Of a stretch of 38,729 bases of DNA, positions 28,190-36,267 are shown piece after piece. The notes beneath the pieces are model-generated. The model ran no database searches. It was not told the DNA's origin and saw nothing but the letters and a program-made list of their open reading frames with translations. Positions within the stretch are counted from its first letter, which is position 1. Each line of letters opens with the position of its first letter. The position numbers and the translations under genes were made by a program. This DNA comes from Aureispira sp. CCB-QB1 (lineage in GTDB: Bacteria > Bacteroidota > Bacteroidia > Chitinophagales > Saprospiraceae): contig CAMBRK010000040.1 in assembly GCA_945870185.1 (NCBI GenBank), positions 1 through 38,729 on the forward strand, read 5' to 3'.

Positions 28190-28463
28190 CAGCGATAGTT
28201 GCCCCATATCTGCTGCAAGTACTGGCATCTAATCTCTTTTTTCCATGATCACTACTTTTGGTGATTACGCAAAAGTAAGGTATATTTTGTTTATTTCTAT
28301 TATTGGCTGCGGAAAAGAAAAAAGCCACACAATTTTTTGCTTTTTGTTGTGTGGCTTTTATTATACATCCCATCGCTGATTTGTGGCAAAGCCATGGTAT
28401 CACGGCGATCACGCAAAGTCATGCTGAAGCTTGATAAACTGTGACAGGCTTCGGTGCAACCTA
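28190..28463 (-). repeat. 274-bp dispersed repeat, copy 1
   Basis: This segment matches 28951-29225 along its whole length in the same orientation, with scattered differences. Shared parts, in plus order: CAGCGATAGTTGCCCC; an ATCACC/GGTGAT-type palindrome (6-bp arms intact in copy 2, one mismatch here) followed by CAAAAGTA, a minus-strand -7 box TACTTTTG; a long terminator hairpin; and a tail ending TCGGTGCAACCTA. It begins 24 bp after the DUF2019 stop in the direction of that gene's transcription. A 78-codon minus-strand frame inside it is not conserved with copy 2 beyond the shared DNA and is unlikely to be a gene. Confidence 0.85.
28320..28359 (-). terminator. Terminator within repeat copy 1
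   Basis: AAAAGCCACACAA (28320-28332) pairs perfectly with TTGTGTGGCTTTT (28347-28359), a 13-bp stem with a 14-base loop. On the minus strand a run of six T follows. It probably ends the DUF2019 transcript. Confidence 0.8.
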
Positions 28464-28486
28464 CGCCGAACGGGGGGCTTTTGCTT

Positions 28487-28831
28487 TTAGAACTTCAAAT
28501 TTCCTTTTTTCCATTCACTTAAAGTCGTCTCTGCCGTGAGTGAATTTATTCCTGGGCTTTTAACTATTTCTTCTAATACCCTTATTCCTTCCTGCTCATT
28601 AACAGGCAACCAATAACAAGCTGACCATAAACGAACACCGATAAAAGGACTAGACAAATAATCTTTCAAATAGGTAATTGCATTCTCGCTTTTCAAAAAG
28701 GCTATTGCCTTCATAATTTTAGAATGATATTTATTACCTGTCTTATAATCGCCTTGCTCTGTTGCTTCTGAATGCTTGATACAAGCATCTTCAAAGATTT
28801 CTAATGCTGATTGTATATCTTTTATTTTCAT
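28487..28831 (-). CDS. DUF2019 protein, probable orphan immunity protein
   Basis: 114 residues from the ATG at 28831; a TTG four codons upstream is less likely. The C-terminal two thirds carries the DUF2019 pattern (AITYLKDYLSSPFIGVRLWSA, NEQEGIRVLEEI, AETTLSEWKKGNLKF), a small HEAT-like helical fold often found beside polymorphic toxins. Its start overlaps the stop of a toxin-like remnant as TGATG, the arrangement used by toxin-immunity pairs. Its stop lies 24 bp from a 274-bp repeat that also follows the neighbouring immunity gene. I infer that it neutralises a toxin whose gene has been lost here except for its 3' end. Cytosolic, no signal peptide. Confidence 0.78.
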   Translation of the reverse strand: MKIKDIQSALEIFEDACIKHSEATEQGDYKTGNKYHSKIMKAIAFLKSENAITYLKDYLSSPFIGVRLWSACYWLPVNEQEGIRVLEEIVKSPGINSLTAETTLSEWKKGNLKF

Positions 28832-28913
28832 CACGGTGTCCAACCAAATTGTTTTAAAGTCTTAAATCCAAAATCATACTGTTGCTGATAGCTTTGAGTG
28901 CTTAACCACTGCT
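28831..28913 (-). pseudogene. 3' remnant of a toxin-like RHS tip
   Basis: On the minus strand a frame ending in the TGA at 28833-28831 reads WLSTQSYQQQYDFGF, then KTLKQFGWTP and stop. It is too ordered and aromatic for chance and resembles the C-terminal end of Bacteroidota RHS toxin tips. The frame continues upstream only into a palindromic repeat (28914-28936), and an in-frame stop lies at 28948-28950. The coding sequence is thus cut at the repeat boundary. Its stop overlaps the DUF2019 start (TGATG). The rest of the toxin is missing from the window. Assignment to RHS is by resemblance and context. Confidence 0.55.
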
Positions 28914-28936
28914 GGCGCAAGTTTGCAACTTGTGCC
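28914..28936. repeat. Palindromic repeat at the remnant boundary
   Basis: An exact copy of the 23-bp palindrome at 28067-28089 (10-bp arms, TGC loop). It abuts the truncated toxin remnant, so it marks or caused the break. The stretch 28844-29244 holds this palindrome, the remnant and the 275-bp repeat, and no intact gene. Confidence 0.8.
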
Positions 28937-28950
28937 TTTGATATATCTCA

Positions 28951-29225
28951 CAGCGATAGTTGCCCCCTAACTGCTGAAAGTATTGGCATCTAACTCTTTT
29001 ATGTCATGATCACCACTTTTGGTGATTACGCAAAAGTAAAGGAACTTTTGTTTATTTCCATAATTGTCTGCGAAACAGAAAAAAGCCACACAATTTTTTA
29101 GGTTGTGTGGCTTTGGTGTATCTTTTTTATTCCATCTTTGATTCATGGCGCAGCTGTGGCAACAAAGCGACCATGCAAATTCATGCTGAAGCTTGATAAA
29201 CTGTGACAGGCATCGGTGCAACCTA
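28951..29225 (-). repeat. 275-bp dispersed repeat, copy 2
   Basis: Second copy of the repeat described at 28190-28463, same orientation. It keeps the ATCACC-ACTTTT-GGTGAT palindrome (29010-29027), the CAAAAGTA motif (29031-29038), the terminator hairpin and the TCGGTGCAACCTA tail. It begins 20 bp after the stop of the immunity gene at 29245. The 84-codon minus-strand frame in it shares short stretches with the frame in copy 1 only because the DNA is repeated. Confidence 0.85.
29082..29114 (-). terminator. Terminator within repeat copy 2
   Basis: AAAGCCACACAA (29082-29093) pairs perfectly with TTGTGTGGCTTT (29103-29114), a 12-bp stem with a 9-base loop. A run of six T follows on the minus strand. 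It is the likely end of the RHS tip-immunity transcript. Confidence 0.8.
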
Positions 29226-29244
29226 TGTATGTATAAAACTCAGA

Positions 29245-29637
29245 TTAAAAAACAATTTTCTGTAAAATACCAATTTCAATTACATTGACTTCTTCACAAA
29301 AAAAATGTAAAGTATCATTTTCATAATCTATAATTTCGAAATTAATTCGTTCCAAACCATCCATAGACCTATCAATAATATCAAATCCAGAAATTTGCTG
29401 AAGTCTTCCCTTGTTAAAATTAATATTTAAATGATTCACATTTAAACATTTTATGGTTGAAGCAAAAAAATCATCATTAATTCTTGGCCACTCTGCAGAA
29501 CTATTTCTTATTTGGGAATATGTAACTAACGTAACACAACCATCTAAAAGGCAAATGGAATCAATAAATGCAATATCTGAAGGTTTCCAGTTATGATACC
29601 TTGATGTTATTAACCAAAATTTCTCTAAATCTTTCAT
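29245..29637 (-). CDS. Putative immunity protein for the RHS toxin tip
   Basis: 130 residues, no signal peptide. Its ATG at 29637 overlaps the stop of the RHS tip as ATGA, so the two are translationally coupled, as toxin-immunity pairs usually are. The sequence shows an aromatic start (FWLITSRYHNW) and alternating beta segments ending FEIIDYENDTLHFFCEEVNVIEI, loosely like Imm50-type immunity proteins. The resemblance is weak. By position and size it should be a cytosolic protein binding the toxin domain encoded at the 3' end of the preceding gene. It is followed by repeat copy 2 with a terminator. It could also be an unrelated small protein, but the overlap argues against this. Confidence 0.7.
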   Translation of the reverse strand: MKDLEKFWLITSRYHNWKPSDIAFIDSICLLDGCVTLVTYSQIRNSSAEWPRINDDFFASTIKCLNVNHLNINFNKGRLQQISGFDIIDRSMDGLERINFEIIDYENDTLHFFCEEVNVIEIGILQKIVF

Positions 29638-30872
29638 TTTCCAAAAAAATTAAAAACTGACTCTTTTCCAAAACTAGACATTTGTCCATATTCATATTGA
29701 TGAAGATGAGGGTTGCTGTGATCAATGGATCTCATATGATCAGAAAAGTCAACTCTATATGATTGTCTACCATATTTATCATATATGACTCTAGAAACCT
29801 CGGTCCTTCCTGTACGCCCACTTTCTCTAATCCAATCTAATCTATTTACACCTGGAGTTACCTGCTTTGGAGAAACATTCGACCAATATTTGGCATATCT
29901 TGCTGCTTCACTTGCATTCATCAATGAACTAAAACTCCCAGCTGTCCCTGCATTATTTGCTCCTGGTACTTTATAAATTGAAGTAAATTTATTTGTACCT
30001 GTTTCAGGATAATACCATTCGTTGTTTGGTCCATTAGCCTCCTCGATAAAAGAAACATTTGAATAAGTCCCCGCTTTAATAGCCATTACACCAGTTATAG
30101 CCCCAAAAACCAGACCTTCTCCTATTCCTCTAACCCCAGACGCTATTCCATCTCCTAGAGCATCTCCTACAGACTTCTTACCAAAATAAAGCGCATTACC
30201 CGTTGTTCTTAACAATGCTTCAGTTCCTGCGCCCGCCGCGCCAGCAGTCATGGTGGCAGTTAATATAGCACTTGAAGACAATGCTGTTGTTGTCGCACCA
30301 GTTCCAACAACCGCACCAGCGGCTGCACCACCTGTAGCAATACCAATTCCAACTGCTCCTGCTCCTATACCAAATGCAACAAGTCCATCTTGAAATGAAT
30401 TAATCTGTTTATGGTTTATGGCCATATTAATTATTCCTCCTATTGCCATCGCTGCAAGTACCGGAATCAAATCCCCATTAGGATCTGTGTGCAACACCGG
30501 ATTATTCCCCATTGCACAATAAGGACTCATCCCAAATCCTGCTGCCTCCGCCTTAGGATCCACTTGCATCCATCTCCCCGTAGTAGGGTCTAAACCTCTA
30601 TAGAAAGCCATATCAATACCTACATCCAGATCTTTGAGACGCTCTATATCATTAAACTTATAACGATAATCGTATCCCGACTGCTGCAGGTAGTGACCTC
30701 TGAACTCTAAGCCAAAAGGATAGTAATGTGACTCCTGGAGTATCTCGTTGTTTACCGTGATCCAGCCATTATTATCGGTATCACAATATACCAATCGGGT
30801 ATTGCCTAAGTGATCTTTGAAGTGGTACTCATGCTTGGCGGTAGCACTTCTGTACCTGCCTTCACTATGCAT
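29634..30872 (-). CDS. Detached RHS C-terminal segment: core end plus toxin-like tip
   Basis: 412 residues. Residues ~14-135 are the end of an RHS repeat-associated core: HFKDHLGNTRLVY, YYPFGLEFRG, YRGLDPTTGRWMQVDP, MGNNPVLHTDPNGD, the last being the conserved DPxG site where tips begin. A Gly/Ala-rich, weakly hydrophobic stretch (~135-250) follows. The final ~130 residues form a variable tip ending in a histidine-rich motif: YDKYGRQSYRVDFSDHMRS, then HSNPHLHQYEYG, then FNFFGK. The Asp/His/His pattern suggests a nuclease-like or metal-dependent activity, but the family is not recognised. The segment belongs to the gene at 30994-36069. An 88-bp insertion separates them, and the ATG at 30872 is the first start available. 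A -7 box lies 22 bp upstream of it. Confidence 0.82.
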   Translation of the reverse strand: MHSEGRYRSATAKHEYHFKDHLGNTRLVYCDTDNNGWITVNNEILQESHYYPFGLEFRGHYLQQSGYDYRYKFNDIERLKDLDVGIDMAFYRGLDPTTGRWMQVDPKAEAAGFGMSPYCAMGNNPVLHTDPNGDLIPVLAAMAIGGIINMAINHKQINSFQDGLVAFGIGAGAVGIGIATGGAAAGAVVGTGATTTALSSSAILTATMTAGAAGAGTEALLRTTGNALYFGKKSVGDALGDGIASGVRGIGEGLVFGAITGVMAIKAGTYSNVSFIEEANGPNNEWYYPETGTNKFTSIYKVPGANNAGTAGSFSSLMNASEAARYAKYWSNVSPKQVTPGVNRLDWIRESGRTGRTEVSRVIYDKYGRQSYRVDFSDHMRSIDHSNPHLHQYEYGQMSSFGKESVFNFFGK

Positions 30873-30894
30873 GACAGACTCTAAAACAATGCAA

Positions 30895-30924
30895 CAAAAC
30901 TAAATGTTGTCATCGCTGTGCAAT
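30895..30924 (-). promoter_or_regulatory. Possible promoter for the detached RHS tip and immunity gene
   Basis: TAGTTTTG on the minus strand (30902-30895) fits TAnnTTTG, 22 bp before the ATG at 30872. An ATTG at 30924-30921, inside the inserted element, could serve as the -33 box with an 18-bp spacer. If so, the insertion helps to express the tip separately. Inference. Confidence 0.35.
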
Positions 30925-31002
30925 GTTTTGCACAGTTCCTTCCTTATCGGGTGATTTCGTATCACCCAATCCCCTGCATTCTGCAGGGATCAGTCAGTCA
31001 TC
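30909..31002 (-). mobile_element. 88-bp triple-hairpin insertion in the RHS gene, flanked by a 6-bp direct repeat
   Basis: GTCATC (plus strand) occurs at 30909-30914 and 30997-31002. Between them are three hairpins: CTGTGCAA-TGTT-TTGCACAG (30916-30935), GGGTGAT-TTCGT-ATCACCC (30949-30967), and ATCCCCTGCA-TTC-TGCAGGGAT with one bulged C (30969-30990). Deleting one repeat copy plus the 82 bp between brings the frames of the two RHS parts into register, with a single TAG left at the join. This fits insertion of a tiny element with target duplication. It encodes no transposase, so it would depend on one elsewhere. Confidence 0.6.
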
Positions 31003-34000
31003 TCTTTTTTCAAGAAGTACATTGGAAGCATTAAAAATACTCTTAGTAAGCATATTACCACTTCCATCATAGGTGAAGGTGATATACTGACCATCAGCCT
31101 TATTGATCCTGGAAGGTTTGTCAAATACATTATAGATTGTACTTGTGATACTTTTGTATGGGTCGGCAGTGATATTGCCGTTAGCATCGTATGAATAAGT
31201 GCCTGTTGCAGGCTTGAAACCCAAAATACCTGTTGGATTAGTACCTACAGCATCAGCTATTGATGATAATCTATTGCCTGTTTGGCCGGTATAGGTATAG
31301 CTAAGATTATCGACAAGATTGGCTGTACCGCATTGCGTGGATGAAAAAACTCCATATCGTTTCAGAGATGTGATATTGCCTCTGACATCATAATTGATAT
31401 CCTGTAATGTATATCTATCTGTGGCAACTAATTGGTTTGGTCCATGATTAAAATCATAATACTTTGCTTCTTTGAGTTGACCTAAGTAATCATAGGTATA
31501 GGCATAATTTTGAAAATTTCTTCCTTTGGTCTGCCATCTGGCACCTGAGATTTCACCGTTTTTTCGGGATATGGCATTGCTCCCACTGATAGGTGTATCA
31601 TAATAAAGCTCCAGATAAAACAAATCCTTTTCGTTGTACGTACTGTAGTTTGTCGGATTTGGTGCAGAGCACACATTATAGGCAGTCATGCCTAAAGTAT
31701 TGGGTTGATTGATGGTTTTCAGTAATCCATTGGTCAAGTAGGTAAAATTCATTTCCTGCAGATACTCGTTGACTCCTGTCAGACCTGTTTTACCCTGATA
31801 TTTTGCGATGAGCTCTTCACGATGGTTGTATATCTGCTTAGAAAGTGTGGTCTGTGTACCATTATTATATTGGAAAATGTTTTCAGTATTTCTGCCGATG
31901 TGATCATATTTGTCGATATAGTTTACAGGTAGATTAGCTTGGCCAGATGCGCTAATAATTCCTGTATTGGTATTGGTCACATTGCCTCCTTTGTCATAAA
32001 TATATGATGATGTCAATGCATTGGTTACATTCCCGATATTGAGATGATGATTTCCAGAAGTAGACTGTAATCTGCCTGTAGTTGGGTCATATACATAATT
32101 GGTAATCAAGTATTGCTGAGTTCCAATAATCTGTGTCTGTGCTGATTTTATTTTACCTTTGTCTATACCTGTGGTTCCATATATATTCAAAGTATAATGG
32201 CTTATGATGTTAGGATTATTTACATCAAAACCGCTTGTGCTGGCAAATCCAGTTTTTAAAGACCTACCATAGGCATCATATAGCGTAGAAAACCAATTGG
32301 TTGCGCCCACATTATTGTCTCTCCAGCCTGCTGTAAGGTCTCTGCTATTGTATATGTAGTGGATATCTCCTCTTGAAGGAAGCTTCTTGTAAATCAGTTT
32401 ATCTTCACCATCATATCGGTAATAATAGTTTAGATCTGTACCAGTGGTCCAAGTAGCCCCTGGTACTACTACAGCTTCGAGCCTATCCTTGAGATCATAT
32501 ACGTTCTGGATGATCTTCTTTTGGCTGGCAGTAGATGCTGCCAGCGTGGTACCGCTATACTGAGCGGTTAAGACTGTACGTCCTTTTCTGTCAGAGAAAG
32601 ATATGCTTTTATTGCCATTAGCGTCAGTGGTGATGGTTTTGTAAAGTGTATTCTGTGCAAAACTTGATCCTGATTTCGGATCTGTGATCGCACCATCATT
32701 GGCTGTGGTGTTACTGCCATAGCTGTATGTCGTAGCATGCCAATCCGGTGGCAGCACACTCAGCTTTCTGCTTAGTGGAGATGATTCGTATATAGTCAGG
32801 GAGTGCTTCCAAGATGTGACTATAGGTAAGTAAGCCCCTGTGGATCCTGTTCCTTCAACAGGTAAATACTCTTTGGTGACTCTTCCATATTTATCATACT
32901 CTATAGATGTGATTACATCTTTATTGGTAGGTGACTGTCCTTTTTTCACTACCTGTATGGTACGCTCCAGATTATCATAATAGGTGATATCTTCCATATC
33001 TGTCAGTGCACTATTGGAATTGTTGGTACCTTGAAAGCTGGTAGTTACTGTTGTCTTATGCCTGTCATTGGCAGTGCCATTTCCAAAATAATAGCTATAT
33101 GTCTTGCTGATTTGTTTGCTATTATCTATGGTTTTAAACATGCGAATCAAAGCATCATATTCATAATTTACATTTGTTCCATCTATGTCTATGACCTTTT
33201 TAAGCAGTGTGCTATTTGGATAGTATTCGTATTGGGTATGATGATCTATAAAAGAGTTCTTAGTGACATTGTACGACACTGGGTCATACTCCAGGATTTT
33301 ATCAGAATACCCGAAGTCATTATACTTGGTTAGTTTCCCCTTAAATGCATATTCTGCAAATTTCTTTTGCTCCGTCCAAGTACCAGCTTGCAAAGCACCA
33401 GCACTATCCCAAGTACGTTCATATTTCATTTCGCGTGATGGTCTGGGTATGCCTGTAGATGCTGTAACATTTAATGTGGTACCTGTTGTCGGATGGAACA
33501 AACTAAATTCTGTACGCGATCCTGATAAAAAGTTGACACCATCCACTTCTACTCTCACTTCATAGGGTATGATGATGTTTCTGGCTATGAGCGCATTCTT
33601 GACATCAGTCACTGCTTGTGTAGTATAAGGATCATATTGAGATGTATATCTGGTATGGGTCTTAGTCACTTTTCCATCACTATTGGTCATACTGGATTCT
33701 ACTGGTCCAAGTATGGCAGGGTTGGCGGAGGTATTGTAAATATGATTGGTAGTGGTTGTGACTCCGTCGGTTATTGATGTTTGTGAAGTTACCCTAACCC
33801 ATCGATTGGTTTTGAGCCTAAATGAACTAGATGATTCAAAATTTGAGTAAGTGTGCATTGACCTATGAAAATAGTCAGATAAAGAGTTAGACTCATCATA
33901 AATATTTTCATCAAAAGAAACAGCAATATTATAACCGTCTAATTTTTCACTTTTAAGCTGCCTTCCCATTTGAACCTGTGAAGGTGGATATGGGAAAGTT

Positions 34001-36069
34001 GTGTATGCTTGAGGGGAAGCTTCTTTATAAAATGTTAGCTTTTCTTTTCCAATGCCATTAAAATCTATAGTTACATTTTCGTACCCTACTCCATACCCAT
34101 CAATATTTTGCAAAGATTTTAAACTATGTGCACTGAAAATAAATGCTAAACCAGATGTTAGTCCATATTGAGGAACATTGACTAAAATTCCACTTGATTG
34201 ATTACTTGCAGAAAATTTATTGTAATCATATCTTTTAATAATATCACTATTTGTATTTAAGTTATCAGTAATTAAAATTTCCTTAATCCTATTTCCAGGG
34301 GCTTCTACATTTCCTGAATTTGTGAATATCAAATTTGCTGCGCCATCGCAATAACTAGTACTTACTTCAAATCTATAATTTTCACCTACAATTATCTGAG
34401 AAATAGTATTTATCGGTACAGACATATTAAAGCTGGCTGAAAAACCCATTAAACTTGTTGAATATATCTGAACATTAGATGAATTAAATACTTTTAAATA
34501 TACATATTTTGGAGAATAAGTTCCACAACTGCTATTTATACTTGGAGATGTGCCAATTAAATTTATTATCCCTGAATTCTTTTTGTCCACATCTATAGCA
34601 TGCCAAACAGACACAGGTGAATTAGTACAGACACAATTTATGGAAAATGCCGTAGCACTAAATGATCCTGTACTATTAACTGTATTAGGTTCATAAAAGT
34701 ATTTAATAGTACTCTTTGTTGGCAAATGCACTTGTTCCAATTGGCCTATCAAAGAAGAAATTGCATGAGGAGATCTGTTTGCATTACCTTGTGTAGCACT
34801 ATGAGTACTATATTGTAATGTGGTCGTTTGGATCATATCACAATTAGCGGTATTATTATCAGATAATGCTTTCTTATTATAATATCCAAAATGATCAATG
34901 TTTTTATCATAAATAGACGGAAAAAACTTAACTCCACTATATACAGGTCCATTATATTCAAAAGTTATTGGATTTTCAGTGTTTGTAGATGTTTGACAAG
35001 TAACTTTTTGAACACCATCCAACTTTAATCTTTGATGATATGGATTAGTTGTGCTAGGACTATCCTTAAAGTAGCTATGAGTCAGGTTTTGTTTTATACA
35101 ATAAGAACCATTTTCATATTTTAATGCACTTATTCTTAATGGAACATTATTTGGGTATCCTGAAATTGCCTGTAAATCATTTCGTGTTGCGTATTCTATA
35201 GTTATCTTATTGTTAGTTCCTTGGATAAAATCCAAAACTTTTTGGCGTGATATATACTGTTCTTCTTGGTTATTACTTATATCAACATTGGCACTATTTG
35301 GTGTGGCAATTTTTATAGGCATTGCAATAGCTTTAGTCATATAAATTTCATCCAAAAGGCTACTTTTGTAGAATAAAACTATTGAATCCTTGGCATCAAA
35401 TGATCTTATTTTAGTTAAATTAAATCCAACAATACCAGATCCTGGGTCAGGAACTATATCTTTATTTTGAGTATTGATTAAGGTAAAATAATATTCTGAT
35501 CCTGAACTTAATGTAATTTTAAAACCTAAGTTTAAGTTTGATCCCAACTTTTCAATTTTTGCATTAGTTTTTGTTATACTCACAATTACTTGATTTCTGT
35601 CCATAAAAAACTTACCACCTTCTCCACCTGCAGACCAAGTAAAAATATCTGGTTCGCCATCTTGGTTTCCCTCTGCAACAGCTTCATCTTCAGCCAAAAA
35701 TATAGATTGGACATTTGGAGTCGGGTTACTCCAATATCCTTTCCCAGAAACTTCATCAGGTACACCACCAACTGTTCTGGTAATCGACCCACCATAATTA
35801 AGATTCCATCCCAAGCCTACATTACTAGCAGGATCACCTACTCTATTACCTCCGGAGTGATAATCCAATGAGACAGGCAATGCCAAAGATCCAGATGACA
35901 CCGTAGCCAGTGGAACAGAATAAGAAAATGTCCCAGTAAATGGACTGACAGGAAAATCTATGAATTTGGCATAACCTAAGCCATTACTTGTCGGAGCACT
36001 AGGTTGTGCCGATATTAGTTGTATATGTAGAAAGAAAATACAAATAATGATTGATAATTTAAACTTCAT
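30994..36069 (-). CDS. Secreted RHS/YD-repeat protein, 3' end interrupted
   Basis: 1691 residues. A signal peptide (LSIIICIFFLHIQLISAQP) is followed by an N-terminal domain typical of Bacteroidota RHS proteins (SPFTGTFSYSVPL, LPVSLDYHSGG, VGLGWNLNYGGSITR). After ~900 residues come YD repeats, at least a dozen, for example YDKYGRVTKEY, YDAYGRSL, YDYLGQLKE, YDVRGNITSL, YDANGNIT and YDGSGNML. RHS repeats form a hollow shell around a C-terminal toxin. Here the frame stops at LLEKRDD, just where the core should run on into HSEGR and the DHLGNTR segment. That segment is found in the next frame at 30872. So the gene is split by the 88-bp insertion. The shell is otherwise intact. No T9SS domain is seen. 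It would normally be a surface-delivered interbacterial toxin. Confidence 0.88.
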   Translation of the reverse strand: MKFKLSIIICIFFLHIQLISAQPSAPTSNGLGYAKFIDFPVSPFTGTFSYSVPLATVSSGSLALPVSLDYHSGGNRVGDPASNVGLGWNLNYGGSITRTVGGVPDEVSGKGYWSNPTPNVQSIFLAEDEAVAEGNQDGEPDIFTWSAGGEGGKFFMDRNQVIVSITKTNAKIEKLGSNLNLGFKITLSSGSEYYFTLINTQNKDIVPDPGSGIVGFNLTKIRSFDAKDSIVLFYKSSLLDEIYMTKAIAMPIKIATPNSANVDISNNQEEQYISRQKVLDFIQGTNNKITIEYATRNDLQAISGYPNNVPLRISALKYENGSYCIKQNLTHSYFKDSPSTTNPYHQRLKLDGVQKVTCQTSTNTENPITFEYNGPVYSGVKFFPSIYDKNIDHFGYYNKKALSDNNTANCDMIQTTTLQYSTHSATQGNANRSPHAISSLIGQLEQVHLPTKSTIKYFYEPNTVNSTGSFSATAFSINCVCTNSPVSVWHAIDVDKKNSGIINLIGTSPSINSSCGTYSPKYVYLKVFNSSNVQIYSTSLMGFSASFNMSVPINTISQIIVGENYRFEVSTSYCDGAANLIFTNSGNVEAPGNRIKEILITDNLNTNSDIIKRYDYNKFSASNQSSGILVNVPQYGLTSGLAFIFSAHSLKSLQNIDGYGVGYENVTIDFNGIGKEKLTFYKEASPQAYTTFPYPPSQVQMGRQLKSEKLDGYNIAVSFDENIYDESNSLSDYFHRSMHTYSNFESSSSFRLKTNRWVRVTSQTSITDGVTTTTNHIYNTSANPAILGPVESSMTNSDGKVTKTHTRYTSQYDPYTTQAVTDVKNALIARNIIIPYEVRVEVDGVNFLSGSRTEFSLFHPTTGTTLNVTASTGIPRPSREMKYERTWDSAGALQAGTWTEQKKFAEYAFKGKLTKYNDFGYSDKILEYDPVSYNVTKNSFIDHHTQYEYYPNSTLLKKVIDIDGTNVNYEYDALIRMFKTIDNSKQISKTYSYYFGNGTANDRHKTTVTTSFQGTNNSNSALTDMEDITYYDNLERTIQVVKKGQSPTNKDVITSIEYDKYGRVTKEYLPVEGTGSTGAYLPIVTSWKHSLTIYESSPLSRKLSVLPPDWHATTYSYGSNTTANDGAITDPKSGSSFAQNTLYKTITTDANGNKSISFSDRKGRTVLTAQYSGTTLAASTASQKKIIQNVYDLKDRLEAVVVPGATWTTGTDLNYYYRYDGEDKLIYKKLPSRGDIHYIYNSRDLTAGWRDNNVGATNWFSTLYDAYGRSLKTGFASTSGFDVNNPNIISHYTLNIYGTTGIDKGKIKSAQTQIIGTQQYLITNYVYDPTTGRLQSTSGNHHLNIGNVTNALTSSYIYDKGGNVTNTNTGIISASGQANLPVNYIDKYDHIGRNTENIFQYNNGTQTTLSKQIYNHREELIAKYQGKTGLTGVNEYLQEMNFTYLTNGLLKTINQPNTLGMTAYNVCSAPNPTNYSTYNEKDLFYLELYYDTPISGSNAISRKNGEISGARWQTKGRNFQNYAYTYDYLGQLKEAKYYDFNHGPNQLVATDRYTLQDINYDVRGNITSLKRYGVFSSTQCGTANLVDNLSYTYTGQTGNRLSSIADAVGTNPTGILGFKPATGTYSYDANGNITADPYKSITSTIYNVFDKPSRINKADGQYITFTYDGSGNMLTKSIFNASNVLLEKRDD

Positions 36070-36267
36070 TGTGATAAAATTTATTTTTTAAAAGATTACA
36101 AAATAGGATTCACTATGATCCACGTATTCTTGGTTCTTAGAAATCATAGAAAATTAAATTAAAGAATATATAAAGGCTGTCTCTTTTTAGAAAAGAGTAC
36201 TTTACTGAATCACTAATTTAAAGAATAGGATTCAAAACATGGCACCAAAAGAGTATAGTTTGTTGTA

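Noticed and set aside
28176-28412. 78-codon minus-strand frame
   Set aside because: It lies inside repeat copy 1, crosses the terminator hairpin, and its relation to the frame at 28967-29221 follows from the DNA repeat alone.
28967-29221. 84-codon minus-strand frame
   Set aside because: It lies inside repeat copy 2, including the terminator; no protein-like features.
30873-30993. Sequencing error as the cause of the RHS split
   Set aside because: An 88-bp segment with three hairpins and flanking direct repeats cannot come from a base-calling error.
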